Assembly: GCA_934133175.1 (NCBI GenBank)
Contig: CAKPAX010000009.1
Coordinates: 1 to 47,413, forward strand
Source: an uncultured Clostridia bacterium
GTDB lineage: Bacteria > Bacillota > Clostridia > TANB77 > CAG-508
Length of the DNA stretch: 47,413 nucleotides
Reading direction: 5' to 3'
The translations under genes were made by a program, and so were the position numbers. How positions within the stretch are numbered: position 1 is the first letter of the stretch; each line of letters opens with the position of its first letter. The notes beneath the pieces were generated by a model. That model was not told the DNA's origin. It worked only from the letters and a program-made list of their open reading frames with translations, and ran no database searches. Positions 16,466-25,913 of this stretch are shown one piece after another.

Positions 16466-18883
16466 ATGGGATATAACTTTAAAAATATTGAAAAAAAATG
16501 GCAAGAAAAATGGTATAGTGAAGGTACATTTAATGCAAAAAATGACTTTTCTATGAAAAAATGGTTTGGTCTAATAGAATTTCCATATCCATCAGGACAA
16601 GGATTACATGTAGGACATCCAAGAAGTTATACAGCATTAGATATCATTGCAAGAAAAAGAAGAATGCAAGGATATAATGTACTTTTTCCAATAGGTTTTG
16701 ACGCATTTGGATTACCAGCCGAAAATTACGCAATAAAAAATCATATACATCCGAAAATTACTACTGAAAAAAATATAAATCATTTTAAAGAACAATTAAA
16801 ATCAATTGGTTTTTCTTTTGATTGGTCAAGAGAAATAAATACAACTGATCCAAATTATTATAAATGGACTCAATGGATTTTTATCCAATTATATAAAAAA
16901 GGATTAGCATACAAAACAACAATGCCTATTAATTTCTGTACAGGTTGTAAAGTAGGACTTGCAAACGAAGAAGTTGTAAATGGTGTTTGTGAAAGATGTG
17001 GTAGTCCTGTTGTTCAAAAAGAAAAATCTCAATGGATGCTAAAAATTACAGAATATGCTCAAAGACTAATTGATGATTTAGATGATGTTGATTATCTTGA
17101 TAAAATTAAAGCTCAACAAAGAAACTGGATTGGACGTAGTGAAGGTGCAGAAGTTCAATTTAAAATTGATGGTACTGATAAAACTTTAACAGTTTATACA
17201 ACAAGACCAGATACATTGTTTGGAGCAACTTATATGGTTGTTGCACCAGAGCATCATATTATAGAAGATTTACAAGATAAAATAACAAACATGGATGAAA
17301 TTAATCAATATAAATATCAAGCATCATTAAAATCTGATTTTGAAAGAGCAGAACTTAATAAAGAAAAAACAGGATGTGAAATAAAAGGAATTAAAGCAAT
17401 TAATCCACTAACTGGTAAAGAGATTCCTATTTGGATTTCTGATTATGTTTTAATTACATATGGTACAGGTGCTATTATGGCAGTTCCTGGTCATGATACT
17501 CGTGATCATGATTTCGCTAAAAAATTCAATTTACCTATTATTCAAGTTATAAAATCAAATTCAGAAGAAGTTGACATAGAAAAAGAAGCTTTTACAGATG
17601 TTACAACAGGTGTATTAATCAACTCAGGATTTTTAAATGATTTATCTGTTGAAGAAGCTAAAAAGAAAGTAATTGAATATTTAGAAGAAAACAAAATTGG
17701 TCATAAACAAGTTAATTATAAATTACGTGATTGGGTATTCTCAAGACAACGTTATTGGGGAGAACCTATTCCGATGGTTCACTGTGATAAATGTGGATGG
17801 GTACCAGTTGATGAAAAAGATTTGCCTTTAAGACTGCCAGATATAGAAGATTACGAGCCAGGAGAAAATGGTGAATCACCTCTTGCAAAACATACAGAAT
17901 GGATTAAAACAACTTGTCCTCACTGTGGTGGCTCTGCAACAAGAGAAACAGATACAATGCCTCAATGGGCTGGATCATCTTGGTATTATTTAAGATATAT
18001 GGATCCACATAATGATAATGCATTAGCATCTAAAGAAGCATTAGAGTATTGGTCACCCGTTGATTGGTATAATGGAGGTATGGAACATACTACTCTTCAC
18101 TTACTATATTCAAGATTTTGGCATAAATTCTTATATGATATTGGTGTTGTTCCTACAAAAGAACCTTATCAAAAAAGAACATCTCATGGTATGATTTTAG
18201 GTAGCAATGGAGAAAAAATGTCTAAATCAAAAGGCAATGTAATAAATCCAGATGATATTGTTAATGAATTTGGAGCAGATGCTTTTAGAGTTTATGAAAT
18301 GTTTATGGGACCATTTGATCAAACAGCTCCATGGTCTATGGAAAGTATTAGAGGATGTGCTAAATTTTTAGATAGAGTATGGAATTTACAAACATTATTA
18401 ATAGATGGAAATGAATATTCTGAAAAATTTGAAAAAATGATGCATCAATCTATAAAGAAAGTTTCTTCTGATATAGAAGAAATGAAATTTAATACATCTG
18501 TTGCAACATTTATGACTATGGTTAATGAATTTTATAAACAAAAAGTTATTAATAGAGCAGAATTTAAAACATTTTTACAATTATTAAATCCATTTGCACC
18601 ACATATTACAGAAGAACTTTGGAACACAGTTCTTGGTTATAATACTCCTCTTGCATATGAAAAATGGCCAACATATGATGAGGCAAAAACTATAAATGAT
18701 ACATTTAATTTGCCTATTCAAGTTAATGGAAAATTAAGAAATTCTATAGATATAGAATTTGATTTACCAGAAGAAGAAGTAAAAAAATTAGTTCATGAAA
18801 AAATGGATGAATATTTAAAAGATAAAAATATTGTAAAAGAAATTTATGTAAAAAATAGAATTTATAATATAGTTGTAAAATAA
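16466..18883 (+). CDS. leuS: Leucyl-tRNA synthetase
   Basis: This 805-residue class I aminoacyl-tRNA synthetase attaches leucine to tRNA-Leu. The HIGH-type motif is at PSGQGLHVGHPRS (about 36-48). A zinc knuckle CTGCKVGLANEE...CERCG lies near 155-175. The CP1 editing domain (about 220-415) contains TTRPDTLFGATYMVVAPEH. A second Cys-pair segment is near 450. KMSKSKGN (about 575-582) ends the catalytic part, and the C-terminus holds the anticodon-binding and tail domains. Length matches Bacillus LeuS (804). GAAAGGGGC precedes the ATG. It is monocistronic: its own promoter is upstream and a perfect 12-bp terminator stem follows. The usual T-box leader seen in many Firmicutes is absent. Confidence 0.97.
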   Translation: MGYNFKNIEKKWQEKWYSEGTFNAKNDFSMKKWFGLIEFPYPSGQGLHVGHPRSYTALDIIARKRRMQGYNVLFPIGFDAFGLPAENYAIKNHIHPKITTEKNINHFKEQLKSIGFSFDWSREINTTDPNYYKWTQWIFIQLYKKGLAYKTTMPINFCTGCKVGLANEEVVNGVCERCGSPVVQKEKSQWMLKITEYAQRLIDDLDDVDYLDKIKAQQRNWIGRSEGAEVQFKIDGTDKTLTVYTTRPDTLFGATYMVVAPEHHIIEDLQDKITNMDEINQYKYQASLKSDFERAELNKEKTGCEIKGIKAINPLTGKEIPIWISDYVLITYGTGAIMAVPGHDTRDHDFAKKFNLPIIQVIKSNSEEVDIEKEAFTDVTTGVLINSGFLNDLSVEEAKKKVIEYLEENKIGHKQVNYKLRDWVFSRQRYWGEPIPMVHCDKCGWVPVDEKDLPLRLPDIEDYEPGENGESPLAKHTEWIKTTCPHCGGSATRETDTMPQWAGSSWYYLRYMDPHNDNALASKEALEYWSPVDWYNGGMEHTTLHLLYSRFWHKFLYDIGVVPTKEPYQKRTSHGMILGSNGEKMSKSKGNVINPDDIVNEFGADAFRVYEMFMGPFDQTAPWSMESIRGCAKFLDRVWNLQTLLIDGNEYSEKFEKMMHQSIKKVSSDIEEMKFNTSVATFMTMVNEFYKQKVINRAEFKTFLQLLNPFAPHITEELWNTVLGYNTPLAYEKWPTYDEAKTINDTFNLPIQVNGKLRNSIDIEFDLPEEEVKKLVHEKMDEYLKDKNIVKEIYVKNRIYNIVVK

Positions 18884-18892
18884 TAATATAAG

Positions 18893-18945
18893 AAGTTAGT
18901 AACTATAAAATTAGACAGAAAAAATTAAGTTACTAACTTTTTTAT
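18893..18945 (+). terminator. Terminator of leuS
   Basis: A perfect 12-bp stem (18893-18904 against 18928-18939) encloses a 23-nt loop and runs into a TTTTTT tract. Confidence 0.85.
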
Positions 18946-19062
18946 ATTTATTCAAAATACTATATAATTTGTAATATAAATGTAATAAATATTTAATAAT
19001 AATGAAATGTACTTTTTTGTTTTATATTGTATAATTATTGTAGTAAACTAAGGAGTAATGTA

Positions 19063-20178
19063 ATGAGTATTGAATCACAATTAAAAAAAGATGGAATCGA
19101 AGTAACAGAAAAATTAAATACTTTAACAATAAATACAATTGCTAAGAACATTGCACGCAAGCTATGTTCTAATTTTCCTGAGTTTAATTTAAATGAACGA
19201 GATTTATTTATAAAATTATCAAGAATAAATATGTATAGAGCAAAAGTACCTTATGGTATGTCTGAAGCTAATTATTTTTATAAAAATTCTTCTATATATT
19301 TTAATGAACTAATATCTGATGAAGACTTAGAAGAATTTGCTATACATGAGTGTATTCATTATTTACAAGAAATTAAAGATGATAAAAATAACCTTTTAAA
19401 ATTAGGTCAATGCGATTTTACTAATTTTAAAGTATATGGTATGGGATTAAACGAAGCAGCAGTTCAACTTATGACTTCAAAAATACTTAATCTTCCAAAC
19501 GAATCTGTTAAATATTATGGCATTGAATTTTCAACAACTAGTCCTTCATATTATCCAGTAGAATGTGCCTTAGTAGCTCAAATGGCTTTTATAACAGGAA
19601 CATCTATTCTTTATGAAAGCACTTTATTTAGCACAGATCTTTTTAAAAATGAATTTATCAATTTAACATCTAGAAAAACCTTTAATGCAATACAAGAAGC
19701 TATAGATACAATTCTATATGCTGAAGAAAATATTATTAAATTAAATAATAAACTTCAAGAAATTGATAATAGAAATAAAAAAACAGATAATATTATTAAA
19801 AAAATTGGTATAGAAAAGAAAAAAATATCTCTAACATTTATGAGAACTCAGAATCTAATTATATCTAGTTATTTTGACAATGCATTTAATAAAATATATA
19901 GCTTAGAAAAATTAGAAAATTATAGAAAAAAACTAAATAACTTTAAAAAGTATCTAGGTATTACAGAAGGATATGTTTTTTATAATAATTACTATATAAA
20001 AAAGATGGATCAATTAGAAGAAAGATATATAACTTTAGAAAATGGCGATTTAGAAACAGCACTTTATAATATTGCAAAAAAAGAAAATAAATTTATTACC
20101 TTATTAAAAGCAATCAAAAATTTATTTAGTAAATCTGCAATAAATGATGAATATGATTATATACAAAACAAAAAATAA
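19063..20178 (+). CDS. Putative zinc-metallopeptidase-like protein, unknown family
   Basis: I do not recognise a named family. The 371-residue protein contains HECIH at 95-99, a textbook HExxH zinc motif, followed by GLNEAAVQ with Glu131. That Glu could be the third ligand in a gluzincin-like arrangement (known pattern, inferred here). A segment of long helices and basic coiled coil spans about 225-300. There is no signal peptide or clear membrane helix, so it is predicted cytoplasmic. I chose ATG 19063, with AAGGAG at about 19050-19055. An in-frame upstream TTG at 19027 overlaps a TATAAT box and is unlikely to be used. The gene stands alone on the plus strand after leuS and converges with the udg operon. 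Catalysis is not shown. Confidence 0.7.
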   Translation: MSIESQLKKDGIEVTEKLNTLTINTIAKNIARKLCSNFPEFNLNERDLFIKLSRINMYRAKVPYGMSEANYFYKNSSIYFNELISDEDLEEFAIHECIHYLQEIKDDKNNLLKLGQCDFTNFKVYGMGLNEAAVQLMTSKILNLPNESVKYYGIEFSTTSPSYYPVECALVAQMAFITGTSILYESTLFSTDLFKNEFINLTSRKTFNAIQEAIDTILYAEENIIKLNNKLQEIDNRNKKTDNIIKKIGIEKKKISLTFMRTQNLIISSYFDNAFNKIYSLEKLENYRKKLNNFKKYLGITEGYVFYNNYYIKKMDQLEERYITLENGDLETALYNIAKKENKFITLLKAIKNLFSKSAINDEYDYIQNKK

Positions 20179-20210
20179 ATGAATCTAAGATATCTTAGGT
20201 TCATTTATTT
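20179..20210. terminator. Bidirectional terminator between 19063 gene and udg
   Basis: ATGAATCTAAG (20179-20189) pairs with CTTAGGTTCAT (20194-20204) around an ATAT loop, with one G-T pair. It is followed by TTTATTTTTT on the plus strand. The stem contains the udg stop codon. Confidence 0.75.
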
Positions 20211-20751
20211 TTTCTTCTAATACTAATTTTAAATCTTTTATAAAATCTATTTTTTTATTTTCATCTCTTAAGAGTGCTGCAGGATGCCATGTTGGCATAT
20301 ATTTTATGCCTTTTCTTTCTACCCATTTTCCCCTACTTGCAGTAATTCCATATTCTTTGCCAAGTATATTTTTTAGAGCTACACTTCCAAGTAATACGAT
20401 TATTTTAGGTTTTACTAATATTACTTGATTTCTTAAATAATTCAAACAAGCTCCAGCTTCATCTTCCTCTGGATTTCTATTTGATGGTGGTCTGCACTTT
20501 ACTACATTTGCTATATATACTTCTTCTCTTTTTATTCCTAATGTTTCAAATGCCATATTCATTAATTTACCCGCTTTTCCAACAAAAGGTTCTCCTTGTG
20601 CATCCTCGTCTGCTCCAGGTCCCTCTCCAACAAACATTATATCTGCATTTTTATTTCCAGTTCCAAATACTATATTAGTTCTTGTTTTGCATAATTTACA
20701 TTTATTACAATTTTTTATTGAGTTTTCTAATTCTTCCCATGTTTCAAACAT
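20185..20751 (-). CDS. udg: Family 4 uracil-DNA glycosylase (4Fe-4S)
   Basis: This 188-residue enzyme removes uracil from DNA and starts base-excision repair. Cys15 and Cys18 near the N-terminus with Cys86 (VVKCRPPSNRNP) and Cys102 (GACLNYL) fit the four iron-sulfur ligands of the thermophilic family 4 UDG. The GEGPGADEDAQGEPFVG segment (about 42-58) is the water-activating motif region, and TWHPAALLR near the C-terminus is the uracil-binding motif. The end of its coding sequence is inside the shared terminator stem. It is the last gene of the ogg-addB-pgeF-LD-carboxypeptidase run. Confidence 0.93.
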   Translation of the reverse strand: MFETWEELENSIKNCNKCKLCKTRTNIVFGTGNKNADIMFVGEGPGADEDAQGEPFVGKAGKLMNMAFETLGIKREEVYIANVVKCRPPSNRNPEEDEAGACLNYLRNQVILVKPKIIVLLGSVALKNILGKEYGITASRGKWVERKGIKYMPTWHPAALLRDENKKIDFIKDLKLVLEEKINEPKIS

Positions 20752-20763
20752 TTTAATTCCTTC

Positions 20764-21684
20764 TTACTTTACACATTTTTCTAATAATTCTATTTTTACT
20801 TCTTTTGTTGTATCTATTCTTGCTTTTGTTCCTATAGGAATAACTGTTTTGGTTTCTACATGTCCAAAATTGTTAGATTTTATAATTGGAAAATTATAAT
20901 CATCTCCAATTACATCTAATACTATTTTTTCTAGTTCAACATTACTTTCATGCTCATAATTTCCTATCCACAAACCTTTTATTTTATCAAATACACCATT
21001 TTGTTTCATATAATATAAATTATTGCTAACAAGAACTGGAGAAGATTCAAATCCTAATTCTTCTATAAATAAGATTTTATCTTTAAAATTTATTTTATAT
21101 TTACCAGAAACTAATTGAGTTGTTAAACTTAAATTACCACCTACTAATTCTCCTTCTACAATTCCTTCTCTTATAGTTTTATATCCAGATTTTTCTTTTC
21201 CAAACTCTAAACTGCAATTAACAAATCTATTAATTACTTCTTTGTAACTGTAATCTGTTTCATCTGTGGCAATTGTTTTAAAATTTGTTGCACTAAAAGT
21301 TACTAATCCTGTTTTTTCATGAATAATATTTGTAAGTGATGTTATATCACTATAACCACATATTATTTTAGGATTTTGCTTTATTAATTCAAAATCTAAA
21401 TATTCAAAAACAGAATTAGAATTATTTCCTCCTTTTGCACACCAAATCATTTTTACATCTTTATTTCTAAACATGTCATTTATATCTTCTGCTTTTTCTT
21501 TGGCAGTAGCTGTATATTGATTTGTATTTGAAAATAAATTTTTAGAAAACAATACTTTAAATCCATCATTTTCTACAATCTCTTTTGCTTTTTTTACTTC
21601 TTCTATATTTTCATCTATCACTGGATTTGATGGAGCTACTACTCCTATTATATCTCCTCTTCTTAGTCTTTCTGGTAACATCAT
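20764..21684 (-). CDS. LD-carboxypeptidase (peptidase family S66)
   Basis: This 306-residue protein is of the LdcA/MccF/YkfA family, which cleaves the terminal D-Ala from murein tetrapeptides during peptidoglycan recycling, or hydrolyses related peptide conjugates. The serine nucleophile is Ser112 in GYSDIT. The Glu is at 208/209 in FIEELG, and His275 is in NFGHVETK. Spacing agrees with the Pseudomonas LdcA triad (S115, E217, H285). There is no signal peptide, so it is cytoplasmic. Two ATG codons (21684, 21681) are possible behind AAGGAG. Substrate preference (LdcA versus MccF-like) cannot be told. It overlaps nothing and follows pgeF by 16 bases. Confidence 0.88.
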   Translation of the reverse strand: MMLPERLRRGDIIGVVAPSNPVIDENIEEVKKAKEIVENDGFKVLFSKNLFSNTNQYTATAKEKAEDINDMFRNKDVKMIWCAKGGNNSNSVFEYLDFELIKQNPKIICGYSDITSLTNIIHEKTGLVTFSATNFKTIATDETDYSYKEVINRFVNCSLEFGKEKSGYKTIREGIVEGELVGGNLSLTTQLVSGKYKINFKDKILFIEELGFESSPVLVSNNLYYMKQNGVFDKIKGLWIGNYEHESNVELEKIVLDVIGDDYNFPIIKSNNFGHVETKTVIPIGTKARIDTTKEVKIELLEKCVK

Positions 21685-21700
21685 AAAAAAACTCCTTATA

Positions 21701-22540
21701 TTATTTTAATTCTATTAATGCCGTTGCTAAACCATATCCTTCTTTTTCTACTCTAAAAGAGTGAATTATATTAGAATTACATACACTACAAATTCCACAA
21801 TCTATAATATTTTCATCTTTTAGTCCCTGCTCTTTTAAAATTACTCTATTAATTAAAACAGTATCTATATTCCATTTATTCTCTTTTTCTGATTTTTCTA
21901 TAATTTCATTAATTTCTTCTAAATCTTTAAATTCATTATAAAACATATCTTTTACATCTTCTTCAACTTCAAAATGGCATTTTCTTATACTTGGTGCAAC
22001 ACAACAAATAATATTTTCTGGTTTGCAATTAAATTCTTCTTTCATTTTTTTAACCGCTTCAACAGATATTCTTTGTAATGTTCCTCTCCAACCTGAATGA
22101 ACATTTGCAATAACTTTATTTACTGGGTCAAAAAGCAATAACAATATACAATCAGCATTTGTAGTTGCTAATATTAAATTTTTCTTATCTGTTACAAGTC
22201 CATCTGTTTGATTGTATTTTTCCACTCCAAAATCAGGTTCATTTTCATTTACTTTTTTATCTACATATTTTACATTTTTAGTATGAGCCTGATTCGTTTT
22301 TACAATATCTATATAATTTGTATCTATACTATCACATAAATTCTTATAATCATTTATTGCTTTATCAAATTCTTCCTTTGGAAGAGGTTCTTTATTTGCT
22401 CTTGCTGTTCTAAAATTTGTGTTTATCCCTAAACTATAAGCATGTTTTAAAATATCTTTATATTCTAACAATTTTCTAAATTGCAAATACTCAACTCCAT
22501 CTTTTTTTACATGAATAACATTTTCATTTGATAAATCCAT
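21701..22540 (-). CDS. pgeF: PgeF (YfiH) peptidoglycan-editing / polyphenol oxidase family protein
   Basis: This 279-residue member of the multicopper-polyphenol-oxidase-like family (COG1496) includes YfiH/YlmD. E. coli PgeF deletes wrong L-Ser-containing muropeptide precursors; some members have purine nucleoside phosphorylase activity. Conserved metal-ligand segments are NADCILLLLFDPV (Cys), ANVHSGWRGT (His) and a distal CVAPSIRKCHFEV motif. There is no signal peptide. The ATG has AGGAGGT 5 bases upstream. It lies 9 bases after addB and 16 before the LD-carboxypeptidase gene, so two cell-wall genes sit inside a DNA repair operon. Confidence 0.9.
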   Translation of the reverse strand: MDLSNENVIHVKKDGVEYLQFRKLLEYKDILKHAYSLGINTNFRTARANKEPLPKEEFDKAINDYKNLCDSIDTNYIDIVKTNQAHTKNVKYVDKKVNENEPDFGVEKYNQTDGLVTDKKNLILATTNADCILLLLFDPVNKVIANVHSGWRGTLQRISVEAVKKMKEEFNCKPENIICCVAPSIRKCHFEVEEDVKDMFYNEFKDLEEINEIIEKSEKENKWNIDTVLINRVILKEQGLKDENIIDCGICSVCNSNIIHSFRVEKEGYGLATALIELK

Positions 22541-22549
22541 AGCTACCTC

Positions 22550-25500
22550 CTATTTACTAACTTTTTCCTTTATATCTTTCATAACATCATCCTTTGTTCT
22601 TTTATCTATGTAATTGTATTTATTATTACAAAATCCTGGGTTAAAAGAACATATTGCTTTATAATGACAATAATCACAAGGCTTTACTCCATCTTTATTA
22701 TATGGTTTTAGATCTATTTTTCCTGAATATATCTCTTTAGCAATTTGTTTTATTGTATAATTCATATACTTTTGTAAATCTTCAAATTCTTCTTTAGTCA
22801 CTCCATTTGTTCTTTTAGGACTTACATTACCAGATTTGTCTATATATGCTGGAACTAAATTTGAAGCACCTGTATCTAATTTTTTATCATGCATTTTTAT
22901 TACTTTTACATCAGCCAAAATTAAACCTTTCATTTTAAAATTAGATTTGATTTTTTCTTCTATTTCCTCTTCTGTCATCTTCTTATCTGCTTTTATTATT
23001 TGTTCTAATAAACTAAAATACAAAATTCCAGCAGGCATCAAATCTTCTACTTTACAAACAGCATCCATATATGTAAGCAATTGAATTTGCAAACCTGCAT
23101 ATACTTCGTTTAAGTCTATATTTTTAGCAGATGATTTATAATCTATTATCCTTAAATAATTTCCATCTGTACCTTTTGCAATATCAATTCTATCTATTTT
23201 TCCTGTTATCTCTACTTTTTTGCCATCATCTAGTTCTAACAAAATTGGTTTGTATTTTCCTTTTTCTCCAAATTCTAATTCTGTACCTAAAACATTAAAA
23301 TCACTTTCATTTAATGTTTGTAAAATATATTTCATTGCTTTTGTTAAGATTCTTTTTAGTCTAATAACTAATGTTTTATACTTAGCAGTAGATGTAAATA
23401 TATAATTTTTAGACAATTGTAATTTTTCTTTAACTATTTTATCTATTATATTTTTTATATCTTCATCTTTTAATTCATTTAAATCCATTTTTGAGTCTTT
23501 TGTATATGTAAAAAACTCATCTATTACTTCATGCATAAATGTTCCTGTATTTAAACTTTGAATTTTTAATTCTTCTTTTTCTTTTAAATTTAATCCATAT
23601 TTTAGATAATAAGAAAATGGACACTTTCTATATTGTTCTAGTTTAGATATGCTTGTTTTTAAATTATTTCCATATAATTTATTTATATTTTCTTCATTTA
23701 TATCTTCTGGCATATTTGTATATTGCAATCCTCTTAAATCTTCTTGCAATTTAATATTATATTCTTTATCTTTTTTATAATACTGATAAATTTCATACCA
23801 AACATCATCAATGTTTTGCTCTGTTTTTAACTGATATATATTTTCTAAAAGATCTTCATATGTTTGTTTTTTATTTATAATTTCATATTCTTTATATATA
23901 ACATCACTTTTTTCCTGTATTTTAGGGAATATTTTTTTAACCTTTGTTATTAAAACTGATGGTCTTAAAGATTTTCCTTCTAAATCTGATGATGTATATG
24001 ACAAATAAATTTTTTCTTCTGCTGTTGTAAATGTTTTGTATATATTAAAATTATCTTCGTATAATATTTCTAATGTAGTCTTTGCAAGTTCTATTCCATC
24101 TTGTTTTAATTTTTGTCTGTCTTTGTCATTTAAAAATCCTTCATCTCTTTTTACATTTTGAAAAACTCCATCATTTAATCCTATAATAAATGTAGCCTTT
24201 ACCTTATGACTTCTTGACCTATCTACATCTCCTACAATTATCTGATCTTGTACTTCTGGTATTTTGCCTAATTCACTATTTTTTAAACCTATTTTAAAAA
24301 TCTGGATAAATTTATCTATTGTTATTTTATCATCTTTAAATACAATAACCATATCATCTAATATATTTATTATTATATTTAGTGTTAAAGCATATTCGTT
24401 TGCATATTCTAATAAATTATTATCTTCAAATTCAAAAATTTTTTGCTTAACTTTTTCTTCTATATTTTGTTCAAGTAGAAAATTATATATTTGCATACAA
24501 ATATTTTTTACTGTTTTTTCTTTATCTATATTTTCTTTTAGCTTGTCTAATGGTTCTACTATTTGTTTTCTTAAACTATTTAAATTATCTATTTCTTCTT
24601 TATCTTGTTCTTTATCGTATCCATATATAAAATCTTTATGCCATTTATTTTTTTGAATTCCATATTTAATACAGTAATTTTCTAATTCAAATATTTTATC
24701 TTGGTCTATATCTAAAAATCCAGATTTTATATAATTAAACATTGCTTTATATGACCAATTTTTTGAGAATATATCTAAAACTGATAATATATATTTTACA
24801 ATTATATTTTGGTTTAAATCTTTTTTTTCATCAATAAATACAGGTATATCATATTTACTAAATATCGCTTTTATTAAATTTGAATATGTATCTATATTTT
24901 TAGTAATAACTGATATATCTTTATATCTATATTCTTCATTTTTTACTAATTTTACTATATTTCTAGCAACTTCTTCTATCTCTGTGTATGGATCCTTTGC
25001 TAAAAATAATTGTATATTTTTTATCTCATTTTCATATTTTTTATAATTATTTTTATATAAATTATCTTCCAAATGTTTTAACTCTAGTGTTTTAAATCTT
25101 TTGGTTTCATTTAGATTAATTTTTTCTACTTCTATATTTTCACTTTCTGCAATTTCTAGTAATTTTGACATTGTCATTTTATTTGTATAATATATATCTG
25201 TTTCTGGAATAGTATTAAAATCTAAATTATTTGAACCTATAGTTATATTTACCTGTTTTGCAATTTTCATTAATTTTTGTACAATATCATATTCTTGACT
25301 TGTAAAACCAGAAAATTCGTCTATATAAATACAACTATCTTTAAACATATCTGTTTTGTCTATCTTTTCTGCAAGCATTGTTAATAAATCTGTTTCATCA
25401 ATATATTTATTTTCAATATGTTCTTGAAATTTTTGGTATACTAAATTTATATCTTCAAGCTTTGTTTTTAAATATGTATCATCTATATCATCAATTTCAT

Positions 25501-25906
25501 TTTGCAATATTTCTTTATTAACTCCATGTTTTTTAAATTCAGTTATTGCATTACCAACTAATTCTACATTATCATCAGATTTCCCTAAAAATTTTAGTTT
25601 TGATTTATTATTATTTAAAATACTGTATATAAGCATTGCTTTACCAGTTTTTGATAATGCTTCTTTTTTTAATCCTCCAACTTCACTTAAAATTCTATAT
25701 GCCATTCTATTAAATGTTATAACTTCCGCATTTACAACTGCATCATCTTGTGTTATATCCATTAACTTTTTTTCGGCCGTAAACGAAAACTGTTCTGGAG
25801 TAATTACATATATGTTCTTTTCTTTTTTTATTAAATTTGATATTTCGTTAAAACAAAAACTACTTTTTCCTGTTCCTGACTTTCCATATATTATTTTTAA
25901 ACTCAT
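22550..25906 (-). CDS. addB: AddB, helicase/nuclease subunit B
   Basis: This 1118-residue AddB is half of the AddAB double-strand-break end-processing enzyme, the Firmicute functional match of RecBCD. The N-terminal Walker A is YGKSGTGKSSF at about 7-17. The middle is helicase-like. The C-terminal RecB-type nuclease has a Cys in YRKCPFSYYLKYGL, IDYKSS, and the iron-sulfur cluster CDYCHYKAIC. I chose ATG 25906 because the sequence after it, MSLKIIYGKSGTGKS, looks like the canonical AddB start. Upstream in-frame codons overlap ogg. The ogg stop is 8 bases upstream, so translational coupling is plausible. addA, usually adjacent, is not in the window, which is unusual. Confidence 0.92.
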   Translation of the reverse strand: MSLKIIYGKSGTGKSSFCFNEISNLIKKEKNIYVITPEQFSFTAEKKLMDITQDDAVVNAEVITFNRMAYRILSEVGGLKKEALSKTGKAMLIYSILNNNKSKLKFLGKSDDNVELVGNAITEFKKHGVNKEILQNEIDDIDDTYLKTKLEDINLVYQKFQEHIENKYIDETDLLTMLAEKIDKTDMFKDSCIYIDEFSGFTSQEYDIVQKLMKIAKQVNITIGSNNLDFNTIPETDIYYTNKMTMSKLLEIAESENIEVEKINLNETKRFKTLELKHLEDNLYKNNYKKYENEIKNIQLFLAKDPYTEIEEVARNIVKLVKNEEYRYKDISVITKNIDTYSNLIKAIFSKYDIPVFIDEKKDLNQNIIVKYILSVLDIFSKNWSYKAMFNYIKSGFLDIDQDKIFELENYCIKYGIQKNKWHKDFIYGYDKEQDKEEIDNLNSLRKQIVEPLDKLKENIDKEKTVKNICMQIYNFLLEQNIEEKVKQKIFEFEDNNLLEYANEYALTLNIIINILDDMVIVFKDDKITIDKFIQIFKIGLKNSELGKIPEVQDQIIVGDVDRSRSHKVKATFIIGLNDGVFQNVKRDEGFLNDKDRQKLKQDGIELAKTTLEILYEDNFNIYKTFTTAEEKIYLSYTSSDLEGKSLRPSVLITKVKKIFPKIQEKSDVIYKEYEIINKKQTYEDLLENIYQLKTEQNIDDVWYEIYQYYKKDKEYNIKLQEDLRGLQYTNMPEDINEENINKLYGNNLKTSISKLEQYRKCPFSYYLKYGLNLKEKEELKIQSLNTGTFMHEVIDEFFTYTKDSKMDLNELKDEDIKNIIDKIVKEKLQLSKNYIFTSTAKYKTLVIRLKRILTKAMKYILQTLNESDFNVLGTELEFGEKGKYKPILLELDDGKKVEITGKIDRIDIAKGTDGNYLRIIDYKSSAKNIDLNEVYAGLQIQLLTYMDAVCKVEDLMPAGILYFSLLEQIIKADKKMTEEEIEEKIKSNFKMKGLILADVKVIKMHDKKLDTGASNLVPAYIDKSGNVSPKRTNGVTKEEFEDLQKYMNYTIKQIAKEIYSGKIDLKPYNKDGVKPCDYCHYKAICSFNPGFCNNKYNYIDKRTKDDVMKDIKEKVSK

Positions 25907-25913
25907 TATTAGT

